This document shows positions 1 to 4,816 of a stretch of DNA of 5,413 nucleotides, one piece after another. The stretch is from Methanomicrobiaceae archaeon (GTDB lineage: Archaea; Halobacteriota; Methanomicrobia; Methanomicrobiales; Methanomicrobiaceae): positions 1 to 5,413 of the forward strand of contig DAOVRB010000098.1 in NCBI GenBank assembly GCA_030628325.1. Reading direction: 5' to 3'. The notes below the pieces were generated by a model. It worked only from the letters and a program-made list of their open reading frames with translations. It had not been told where the DNA came from and searched no databases. How positions within the stretch are numbered: the stretch's first letter is position 1; each line of letters opens with the position of its first letter. The translations under genes and the position numbers were made by a program.

Positions 1-735
1 ACCCCAGCCCAGTGAGAGTGTGAAGAATATCTGCCCGTATGCGGCAATCCAGACATCGGGCTTTAAGAGAACGCTGAAATCCGGTGTCAGGTAATATGCG
101 AGACCGTCCATTGCGCCAGGGAGTGTGATGCCACGGATGACAAAGATGATGATCAAAAACCACGGCGCAAGCACCGTTATCCAGATCATTTTTTCCACAC
201 TCTTCACACCCTTAAATATTGAGATATAGACCCAGAACCAGCTGATAACAGCTCCCGCGACCACAAACAGGTTAATACTGCCAAACGAGAGGACACTCTC
301 AGAGATATGCAGGAAATTGTCAAAGAAAAAAGTTTCCGGGTCTGATCCCCATGCAAGGGAAGCAGAAAAGAATGTGTAGTTCACCGCCCATGCCATGATC
401 ACACAGTAGTAGGTTATTATTGCAAATCCGACCAGGACAGAAAGCCAGCCGATCCATGCAAAACGTCTGCCTATGAGGTTACGGAAAGAGAAAGGAGCCC
501 CCCCGCGTGCTTTACGCCCAATCCCAAACTCCAGAATAAGAAGTGGGAGACCTACAGTTATGAGGGCAATTATATATGGTATCAGAAACGCACCGCCACC
601 ATTTGAATAGCAGATATACGGGAATCTCCAGACATTGCCGATACCGATTGCAGCCCCGACCGCAGCAAGCACAAATGTTGTTCCTGAACTCCACCGTTCC
701 TTTTCTCTCATCTCTTCCCTGACTGAACTTTTCAT
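1..735 (-). CDS. Sodium:neurotransmitter symporter (NSS/SNF) family transporter, 5' part only
   Basis: Sodium-coupled amino acid (or related small solute) importer of the LeuT fold, in the cytoplasmic membrane. The reading frame is open from the left window edge to an ATG at 735, giving 245 residues of a usual 450-510, so the C-terminal half lies outside. Visible landmarks are the unwound TM1 Na+/substrate segment AAIGIGNVWRFPY (about residues 28-40), the NGGGAFLIPYI segment after it, the TM3 tyrosine pair in IITYYCVIMAW, and GQIFFTLSLGWG at the very edge, which matches the start of LeuT TM6. The order and spacing match my memory of LeuT closely. The start is uncertain. ATG at 711 (codon 9, MREKERW) fits the LeuT N-terminal length better and lies about 38 nt from a TATA-like tract at 744-755, whereas ATG 735 lies only about 14 nt from it. 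Substrate cannot be assigned. Divergent from the lipoprotein gene. Confidence 0.93.
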   Translation of the reverse strand, partial: MKSSVREEMREKERWSSGTTFVLAAVGAAIGIGNVWRFPYICYSNGGGAFLIPYIIALITVGLPLLILEFGIGRKARGGAPFSFRNLIGRRFAWIGWLSVLVGFAIITYYCVIMAWAVNYTFFSASLAWGSDPETFFFDNFLHISESVLSFGSINLFVVAGAVISWFWVYISIFKGVKSVEKMIWITVLAPWFLIIIFVIRGITLPGAMDGLAYYLTPDFSVLLKPDVWIAAYGQIFFTLSLGWG

Positions 736-813
736 CCATCGGGATATATTATTTTGCCATATCCGGGAAGTGCAAAGATCAATATATATTATGGGACGTA
801 CATTGGATTTACT
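736..813. promoter_or_regulatory. Divergent promoter region between transporter and lipoprotein genes
   Basis: This 78-bp spacer separates two divergent starts. It contains AATATATATT at 781-790, a perfect palindrome centred about 28 bp upstream of the lipoprotein ATG at 814, so that gene is predicted to be transcribed leaderless or nearly so. A second AT tract at 744-755 reads AAAATAATATAT on the minus strand and could serve the transporter. A 6-bp inverted repeat, GGATAT (742-747) and ATATCC (759-764), lies between them and could be an operator. No Shine-Dalgarno motif is seen before 814. Element assignment is by eye. Confidence 0.5.
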
Positions 814-1449
814 ATGAGAATGAGAACTGTTTCTGGTGCAATAATACTTGCAGTGATCTGCATCCTGCTCACTGCAGGGTGTGCAACATTACCGGATCAG
901 CCTGCACCAACCACTGAACCGACAGCCGTTGCGACCACAGTTGCGACAGCGATTCCAACCCCCACACCCATACCCGAACTCTTCCCTGACGCTCTTTCCC
1001 CGGGTGAAAAGTTTGTGTACGGCAGTGATGAAACTAAAATCGAGATGACTGTCAGAGGGGGTTACATTGACGAATATTACGAGTACCACGACAAGGACTG
1101 GGGCAGAGACGGGCAGGTCGACCCGGCGGATGGCAATAAGTTCCTGATAATTGATCTTATTGTTGCGCATAAGGGCACAAAAAAGGAGATCGGTGCACCA
1201 TACCCGGGCTCTGTCTTTGTCTTCTTTGAAGGCCATCCGTATCCCTGCAGGGATGAGAGAGCATACTCTGATAAATCACTTGTTAACACCCAGTGGACAA
1301 CAGAGGATTACTACGGGGGTATTCTTCACGTATATGAGAGAAGGGAAGGGTTGTTAATCTATGAAGTGCCGGAGAGCCTGACGCTTGATAAAGCCTATGT
1401 GCAGGCACACCTTGGTGATGGAATTACACCAGTGTGGAAACTAGCTTAA
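814..1449 (+). CDS. Predicted membrane-anchored lipoprotein, DUF4352-like beta domain
   Basis: Likely exported and lipid-anchored on the outer face of the membrane; role unknown. The 211-residue product starts MRMR, followed by a hydrophobic signal segment (about 7-20) and the lipobox LLTAGC with Cys23 as the predicted lipidated residue. A Pro/Thr/Ala-rich linker (about 24-56) follows. The C-terminal domain (about 58-211) looks beta-rich. Its stretch DGNKFLIIDLIVAHKG (106-121) resembles the strand motif of DUF4352/telokin-like lipoproteins, but that family link is tentative. The frame is open upstream to an ATG at 754. I chose 814 because it puts the positively charged signal-peptide N-terminus first and lies about 28 bp from a palindromic TATA element. 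The TAA stop at 1447-1449 interlocks with the stop of the convergent gene. No neighbour reveals its ligand or partner. Confidence 0.82.
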   Translation: MRMRTVSGAIILAVICILLTAGCATLPDQPAPTTEPTAVATTVATAIPTPTPIPELFPDALSPGEKFVYGSDETKIEMTVRGGYIDEYYEYHDKDWGRDGQVDPADGNKFLIIDLIVAHKGTKKEIGAPYPGSVFVFFEGHPYPCRDERAYSDKSLVNTQWTTEDYYGGILHVYERREGLLIYEVPESLTLDKAYVQAHLGDGITPVWKLA

Positions 1450-2273
1450 ACCAGTGGAGAGTTTAAGAGAACCGGTAAATCCTCTTTTTTTCTTACAATT
1501 TCAGATGACTGCTCAAGCATGAGGTTTACGAGTTCGTGATGCCCGGCGTGCCTGAAATCTGTCCTGAGAGATATCACCCTTTTTCCCAGAGCGGTTGCAT
1601 AACCCATCTCCCACGATGTGCCTGAGTCTGCATCTGCCCCATCAACAACTGCAACAATAATATCACTATTTTCCAGTGCTCTGACGTGCATATTAAAGAT
1701 CTCTCTGTGCTCGTCCTTTCCACGCGTCTGGCTCGTATCCCCTACTTCCTGCGGGAGGTATACATCAAAGAGATGTTCTGTGAGCATTTTGTGGAGGACG
1801 AGATTATAATCTGTCTCTGCCTCTGTAAAGAGTGGTCCGGCAAGGTAAATGCGGTATGCCGAAAAATCTTTTACATCCATCGCTAAAATCTCCGGGAAAC
1901 GGGTGAGGAATGCCCCGCGCCCGGGACGTTTCTTCTCTGAATAATATGTCTGATTTACCCCGCAGGACGGTGACGAGTCCACTCCGATTATCGCAATGGG
2001 TGCGCCTTTTTTTTCAATGATCCTTCTGACTTCAGCCTCTTTTTCATCGAGAAGTGCAGAAAACTCCGGTGTGTTTAAACTTTCAAGGAAGTTTGTTGGT
2101 TTACGGACGGACCCCAGATATTCGGTCTCCGGGCAGGGGAGAGAAACGATTTCAATTCCAAAGTGTCTGCAGCGCTCAATGCATCGCGTAAAAAGTTCAA
2201 TGTCTGATATGGTGGTGATACCCTGAGCACGGCAGGCAGGATCAGAAATACATGGGCACATGAGAACGTACAT
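1446..2273 (-). CDS. Fusion protein: DUF523/TudS-like cysteine module plus nucleoside 2-deoxyribosyltransferase-like domain
   Basis: A cytosolic 275-residue protein with two modules. Residues 1-135 carry CPCISDPAC (Cys6, Cys8, Cys14), PCPE (Cys47) and SPSCG (Cys104). This order resembles DUF523 proteins, which include the [4Fe-4S] thiouracil desulfurase TudS; the match is partial, since the usual CLLG and RYDG motifs are altered. Residues 140-275 resemble nucleoside 2-deoxyribosyltransferase/N-hydrolase (PF05014): IYLAGPLF (142-149), NSDIIVAVVDG (202-212) and DSGTSWEMGYATALGK (216-231), with Glu222 at the catalytic-nucleophile position. His196 occupies a place where many relatives have Asp. 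Inferred role: processing of a modified, perhaps sulfur-containing, nucleobase, nucleoside or nucleotide; substrate unknown. ATG 2273 keeps a beta strand before the first Cys as in DUF523; ATG 2261 (Met5) is an alternative. It is divergent from tsr3 across 30 bp and convergent with the lipoprotein gene. Confidence 0.85.
   Translation of the reverse strand: MYVLMCPCISDPACRAQGITTISDIELFTRCIERCRHFGIEIVSLPCPETEYLGSVRKPTNFLESLNTPEFSALLDEKEAEVRRIIEKKGAPIAIIGVDSSPSCGVNQTYYSEKKRPGRGAFLTRFPEILAMDVKDFSAYRIYLAGPLFTEAETDYNLVLHKMLTEHLFDVYLPQEVGDTSQTRGKDEHREIFNMHVRALENSDIIVAVVDGADADSGTSWEMGYATALGKRVISLRTDFRHAGHHELVNLMLEQSSEIVRKKEDLPVLLNSPLV
1481..1494 (+). terminator. Oligo-T transcription terminator candidate for the lipoprotein gene
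   Basis: A pyrimidine-rich tract with seven consecutive T (1485-1491) lies about 36 nt after the lipoprotein stop. Archaeal RNA polymerase terminates at oligo-T on the non-template strand, so this is a plausible intrinsic terminator. It lies inside the convergent gene, where its complement encodes the Lys-Lys-Glu run near that protein's C-terminus, so the T tract could also simply reflect coding. Confidence 0.4.
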
Positions 2274-2303
2274 TGATTATTTTTTGGCACTCACACTTGA
2301 TAG
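2274..2303. promoter_or_regulatory. 30-bp divergent promoter between the fusion gene and tsr3
   Basis: Only 30 bp separate the two start codons. TTATTTTTT at 2277-2285 is centred about 23 bp upstream of the tsr3 ATG and is a reasonable TATA-like box for a leaderless tsr3 transcript. Read on the other strand, the same tract (AAAAAATAA) lies about 20 bp upstream of the in-frame ATG at 2261 and almost touches the ATG at 2273. It could therefore serve the fusion gene only if translation starts at 2261, or if another weaker element near 2296-2303 is used. No ribosome-binding site is visible for either gene. Confidence 0.45.
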
Positions 2304-2795
2304 ATGATACCACTCTTAGCCTACCGTGACAATACCTGTGACCCGAAGAAGTGTTCTGTTAAGAGACTGGAACGGGCAGGCATGATTAAAATCTACACGA
2401 AATTAAAAGAGGTGCCAAAGAGTTCGCTGATACTTGACCCGACCGCAGCGCAGGCACTCTCACCGGCAGACAGGGGTGTCCCTTCCATCACCGCCCTTGA
2501 CTGTTCGTGGGAGGTGTTAGACACAGGGGGAGTACAGAAGTGGCCGGTCCGGCGGGCACTGCCGTTTCTCGTTGCCGCAAATCCGGGTCACTTTGGGAGG
2601 GCGTTTATGCTCAATTCGGTTGAAGCGCTTGCCGCGGCCTTATATATCCTCGGTGAACAGGAACAGGCACGGGAGATTCTGGCAAAATTCGGGTGGGGTT
2701 TAAGGTTTATTGAGGTGAATCAGGAACCACTGGATGAGTATGCGGAAGCGAAGGATAGCGCAGAAGTGGTGGAGATACAGGCGTTGTATCTGTGA
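2304..2795 (+). CDS. tsr3: Tsr3/DUF367 family 16S rRNA aminocarboxypropyltransferase
   Basis: Transfers the 3-amino-3-carboxypropyl group of S-adenosylmethionine to the hypermodified uridine in the helix 31 loop of small-subunit rRNA, a late step of ribosome maturation (known for the family in yeast and archaea). The 163-residue length is typical of archaeal members. Seen here are the N-terminal CDPKKCSVKRL (12-22), LILDPTA (42-48), LSPADRG (52-58), ALDCSWE (64-70), RRALPFLVAANP (83-94), LNSVEALAAALYILG (103-117) and FGWG. The usual NPVNYG after the Ala-Ala motif reads NPGHFG (93-98), a conservative but visible variation. The ATG at 2304 gives the expected short N-terminus before CDPKKC and has a TATA-like tract about 23 bp upstream. 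The neighbours are unrelated in function. dinB follows after 127 bp with its own promoter signals. Confidence 0.95.
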   Translation: MIPLLAYRDNTCDPKKCSVKRLERAGMIKIYTKLKEVPKSSLILDPTAAQALSPADRGVPSITALDCSWEVLDTGGVQKWPVRRALPFLVAANPGHFGRAFMLNSVEALAAALYILGEQEQAREILAKFGWGLRFIEVNQEPLDEYAEAKDSAEVVEIQALYL

Positions 2796-2821
2796 ATGTC
2801 TGGATATATTTAGTATGACAG

Positions 2822-2840
2822 AACGTGAGTCATGCACGTT
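2822..2840. repeat. 6-bp-arm inverted repeat upstream of dinB
   Basis: AACGTG (2822-2827) and CACGTT (2835-2840) form a perfect dyad with a 7-nt spacer, about 40 bp upstream of the probable dinB TATA element. The size and symmetry suit a dimeric regulator site, but no known archaeal operator is recognised. It is too short to exclude chance. Confidence 0.4.
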
Positions 2841-2866
2841 TTCCCACATTTTCCCACATTTTCACA
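2839..2866 (+). repeat. 10-bp tandem repeat with three T4 clusters between tsr3 and dinB
   Basis: The unit TTTTCCCACA occurs at 2839-2848 and 2849-2858, and a degenerate third copy (TTTTCACA) occupies 2859-2866. The period of 10 bp places each copy on the same DNA face. Two readings are possible. The first is an oligo-T terminator for tsr3, whose stop is about 44 nt upstream, since archaeal termination can use clustered T runs. The second is binding sites for a regulator just upstream of the dinB promoter. Confidence 0.5.
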
Positions 2867-2877
2867 ACCCGGCGGCG

Positions 2878-2887
2878 AATTTAATAA
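2878..2887 (+). promoter_or_regulatory. Probable TATA element of dinB
   Basis: AATTTAATAA is centred about 40 bp upstream of the dinB ATG at 2923, which would give a leader of roughly 10-18 nt. The leader is purine-rich (AGAGAGACAG) but has no clear GGTG motif. Another TATA-like stretch, ATATATTTA near 2804-2812, could instead start a transcript with a longer leader. Confidence 0.4.
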
Positions 2888-2922
2888 GAGTTTACTGTAA
2901 AAGAGAAGACAGAGAGACAGTC

Positions 2923-4011
2923 ATGCAGACCCCGTACAAAAACAGAATCATCCTCCACGTCGATATGGACAGTTTCTTTGCCTCAGTCGAAGTGAGAGAA
3001 CGCCCAAAACTCAGAGGGAAACCTGTTGTTGTGGGTGCAGATCCGAAAGGGGGTGCGGGCAGGGGGGTGGTCAGCACGTGCTCTTATGAGGCACGGGAGT
3101 ATGGAGTCCGGTCAGGCATGCCCATCAGCCAGGCATTCCAGCTCTGCCCTCACGCTGCCTTTCTCCCGGTGAATCTTAAACTCTACCATGAAGTCTCTGC
3201 AAATGTGATGGAAACCATGGGCAGATATGCTGAAAAAATACAGCAGGTGAGCGTTGACGAGGCGTATCTTGATATCAGCAGTGCGGAGAGTTTTGAGGCG
3301 GCAGAGGCAATTGCCAGAGATATCATGGATGAAATCAGGGAAGATGAGCATATCACCTGCTCAGTCGGTATTGCCCCAAACAAAGTTGTTGCAAAGATTG
3401 CATCTGATTTCAGGAAGCCTGAGGGTCTTACTGTTGTTAAGCCCGGAGAGGTGCAGGCCTTCCTTGACCCTATGCCTGTTACAAAAATACCCGGTATCGG
3501 GAAGAAAACCAAAGAGAGGTTAACATCAATCGGGATTTCCACCATCAGTGATCTTGCTGCCGCTGATATACAGGAGTTAATCTCCATTTTCGGTAAGTCC
3601 GGCATCAGGATGCACGGACTTGCATGCGGAACTGATGAGGGGGAGGTGGAGGACAGGGGAGAGAGGAAATCAATCGCCCGGGAAGTGACGTTTTTAGAGG
3701 ACACCTCTGATCGTGATCTGATTTTTAAGACAGGAGAGTCGCTCGCAGAGGATGACTGCATGAGGCTTATCGAACGGGGATTCTGTTGCAGGACTGTGAC
3801 AGTCAAAATCCGTTATACAGGTTTTGTCACAAAAACAAAGGCACACACACTGGAGCATTTCACAGACGATCCGGCTGTGATCCGGAGATGTGCAGCCACA
3901 TTGCTCAGTGAGGTTTTAGAGGAGAAAAGTGTACGCCTGATAGGCGTTAAGCTTTCTAACTTTGAGAGTGGAGAGACCAGACAGGCTACAATTGATGAAT
4001 TTGGTAAGTGA
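2923..4011 (+). CDS. dinB: DNA polymerase IV, Y-family translesion polymerase
   Basis: Low-fidelity DNA polymerase that extends primers past damaged template bases. The 362-residue product has the full family layout: palm motif HVDMDSFFASVE (12-23) with metal ligand Asp14 and Phe19 at the steric-gate position, STCSYEAREYGVRSGMP in the fingers region (51-67), SVDEAYLD (110-117) with catalytic Asp112 and Glu113, CSVGIAPNKVVAKIASD, the thumb helix-hairpin-helix IPGIGKKT, and the little-finger domain with RKSIAREVTF and RLIGVKLSNF. The last residues, QATIDEFGK, fit a PCNA-interacting (PIP) motif as at the Dpo4 C-terminus. The frame stays open upstream through ATGs at 2815 and 2734, but the family starts about a dozen residues before HVDMD, so 2923 is preferred; 2734 lies inside tsr3. 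Its 3' end overlaps an antisense small ORF by 26 nt. No SOS-type operator is recognised. Confidence 0.97.
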   Translation: MQTPYKNRIILHVDMDSFFASVEVRERPKLRGKPVVVGADPKGGAGRGVVSTCSYEAREYGVRSGMPISQAFQLCPHAAFLPVNLKLYHEVSANVMETMGRYAEKIQQVSVDEAYLDISSAESFEAAEAIARDIMDEIREDEHITCSVGIAPNKVVAKIASDFRKPEGLTVVKPGEVQAFLDPMPVTKIPGIGKKTKERLTSIGISTISDLAAADIQELISIFGKSGIRMHGLACGTDEGEVEDRGERKSIAREVTFLEDTSDRDLIFKTGESLAEDDCMRLIERGFCCRTVTVKIRYTGFVTKTKAHTLEHFTDDPAVIRRCAATLLSEVLEEKSVRLIGVKLSNFESGETRQATIDEFGK

Positions 4012-4165
4012 GTGCCAGCTGCCCTGCCTGCCTGTTTCTGACCGCGGCAAGTATGATGTTGATTAGAAGATAAAGAGCAGGGTGCTCGTGGAATTCTCTT
4101 AAAGTCTTCATCCGCTCCTTTGCCCGTTCCTTTGCTTCAGGATATTTTTTTTTATCTTCCCGCAT
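3986..4165 (-). CDS. Small ORF, 59 residues, resembling the first half of a 2TM-domain protein
   Basis: The product starts MREDKKKYPEAKERAKERMK, a charged, probably helical segment, followed by REFHEHPALYLLINIILAAV (23-42) and a short polar tail. The pattern of a basic helix, then F-x-x-H and a hydrophobic stretch containing an Asn (LYLLIN), resembles the start of the 2TM domain (PF13239), but the second membrane segment with its WFYWP/GWG-type motif is missing and not found in any frame downstream. The last nine codons and stop lie antisense to the dinB 3' end. A GGTGA ribosome-binding site sits 7 nt before the ATG, which argues for translation. It could be a decayed remnant truncated next to dinB, a real single-span peptide, or a chance ORF; the first seems most likely. 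Confidence 0.4.
   Translation of the reverse strand: MREDKKKYPEAKERAKERMKTLREFHEHPALYLLINIILAAVRNRQAGQLALTYQIHQL
4145..4153 (+). terminator. T9 tract, possible terminator for dinB
   Basis: Nine consecutive T on the plus strand, about 134 nt beyond the dinB stop, form the strongest oligo-T signal downstream of the gene. Archaeal polymerases terminate at such tracts. The same bases read as three Lys codons in the antisense small ORF, so the tract may have a coding origin. Confidence 0.35.
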
Positions 4166-4172
4166 TTTACAT

Positions 4173-4177
4173 TCACC
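4173..4177 (-). promoter_or_regulatory. Ribosome-binding site GGTGA of the 59-residue ORF
   Basis: On the minus strand GGTGA precedes the ATG at 4165 by 7 nt and complements the archaeal 16S 3' end (AUCACCUCC). It is the best reason to take the small ORF seriously, and it overlaps the edge of a 13-bp tandem repeat. Confidence 0.5.
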
Positions 4178-4200
4178 AGATGTTACTACCAGATGTTACT
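4175..4200. repeat. Exact 13-bp tandem duplication
   Basis: ACCAGATGTTACT occurs twice head to tail (4175-4187 and 4188-4200) with no mismatch. The second copy extends into CCAGATGTTACTGG (4189-4202), which has 4-bp inverted ends. It lies directly upstream of the small minus-strand ORF and includes part of its ribosome-binding site. It may be a recent slippage duplication or a pair of regulator sites. Confidence 0.7.
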
Positions 4201-4263
4201 GGAAGTGACACAAAAAATTCACTTTCACACTGCACGGTTATCCTTTAAGACCTGATATTCCAA

Positions 4264-4288
4264 TTTTTAAATAACAATAAAATGGTGA
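4264..4288 (+). promoter_or_regulatory. TATA-like element and GGTGA ribosome-binding site of the orphan gene
   Basis: TTTTTAAATA (4264-4273) is a TATA-like tract, and GGTGA (4284-4288) is a full archaeal Shine-Dalgarno motif ending 5 nt before the ATG at 4294. The motif overlaps the upstream ATG at 4282, which therefore has no ribosome-binding site of its own. This decides in favour of 4294 as the start. The TATA tract is close (about 25 bp to 4294), so the true transcription start may come from another element further upstream. Confidence 0.5.
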
Positions 4289-4293
4289 AGATA

Positions 4294-4728
4294 ATGCTGA
4301 AAAAATCCGGATATGTCCAGAGGAACCGCTACGAAGTAACTGATAGTGAAGGTTCTCCCTGCTGGATTATCGAATTTAACATAGGTGGAAAGAGGTTTGG
4401 CATCCGTGTCGGCGAACTCAGGCGTGCACTTTCAGGTCCTCTCCCTGCCAGAGTGGAACACCTCCGTCAGAACTGGGGACAGCACCTCACAGGTCTTGCC
4501 GGACGGGCGATACTTTCAAACTCAAAGAAAGCTCTCAACCTTGAGATGAACTCAGGGGAGTACTATACCATATCAGTAAAGGGGCTTAAAACCGTACTCG
4601 TAAACCCACGATTTTACGCAACCATCTCAAAAATCACGAATGATAACCCCCGGAAAAAGTCATATGAAAAACCATCACACCTTCAGACGACAATCTGGCC
4701 TGACACAATGATGGTGACGGCAGAATAG
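4294..4728 (+). CDS. Unrecognised basic protein with an internal duplicated motif
   Basis: I do not recognise this family. The 144-residue product has no signal peptide or membrane segment and is rich in Lys and Arg, so it is probably cytosolic and might bind nucleic acid (inference only). Two segments look like copies of one motif: GKRFGIRVGELRRALSGP (32-49) and GEYYTISVKGLKTVLVNP (88-105), sharing the pattern G-x-x-[FY]-x-I-x-V-x-x-L-[KR]-x-[AV]-L-x-x-P. Each is preceded by a related strand, IEFN (26-29) and LEMN (83-86). Each copy would form a beta hairpin plus a short helix. The last 30 residues, rich in Pro, Ser and Thr, look disordered. The start at 4294 follows a GGTGA site; the frame is open to an ATG at 4282 that would add four residues. 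The neighbours, dinB and a methyltransferase, give no firm clue. Confidence 0.75.
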   Translation: MLKKSGYVQRNRYEVTDSEGSPCWIIEFNIGGKRFGIRVGELRRALSGPLPARVEHLRQNWGQHLTGLAGRAILSNSKKALNLEMNSGEYYTISVKGLKTVLVNPRFYATISKITNDNPRKKSYEKPSHLQTTIWPDTMMVTAE

Positions 4729-4766
4729 TGAAGAGAAACTCCGGGCAGGAGGGAGTCAACAGGAAA

Positions 4767-4788
4767 ACTGACCAACTGACCAACTGAC
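4767..4788. repeat. 8-bp tandem repeat, about 2.75 copies
   Basis: ACTGACCA occurs at 4767-4774 and 4775-4782, followed by a partial copy ACTGAC at 4783-4788. It is a short slippage-type microsatellite in the spacer before the methyltransferase gene. Confidence 0.7.
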
Positions 4789-4792
4789 AGGC

Positions 4793-4812
4793 AAATCACA
4801 AAAAATCACAAA
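4793..4812. repeat. 10-bp tandem repeat, two exact copies
   Basis: AAATCACAAA occurs at 4793-4802 and 4803-4812. The 10-bp period equals about one helical turn, which would suit paired protein sites, but simple slippage explains it as well. Confidence 0.65.
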
Positions 4813-4816
4813 AGGA

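Noticed and set aside
512..739. 75-residue cysteine-rich minus-strand ORF
   Set aside because: It is another frame of the transporter gene, whose LeuT-type motifs are unmistakable in the correct frame; the cysteines come from out-of-frame reading.
1996..2226. 76-residue plus-strand ORF within the fusion gene
   Set aside because: It is antisense to the conserved cysteine module and has no start signals or motifs of its own.
2815..2922. 36-residue N-terminal extension of DinB from ATG 2815
   Set aside because: The extension runs through the tandem repeat and TATA-like tract, has no family counterpart, and DinB proteins normally start about a dozen residues before HVDMD.
3183..3806. 207-residue minus-strand ORF antisense to dinB
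   Set aside because: It is a Ser-rich shadow of the dinB coding frame with no recognisable motif; dinB has all catalytic residues.
4767..4812. Possible CRISPR-like array
   Set aside because: The units are only 8 and 10 bp, directly adjacent and without spacers, so this is simple tandem repetition.
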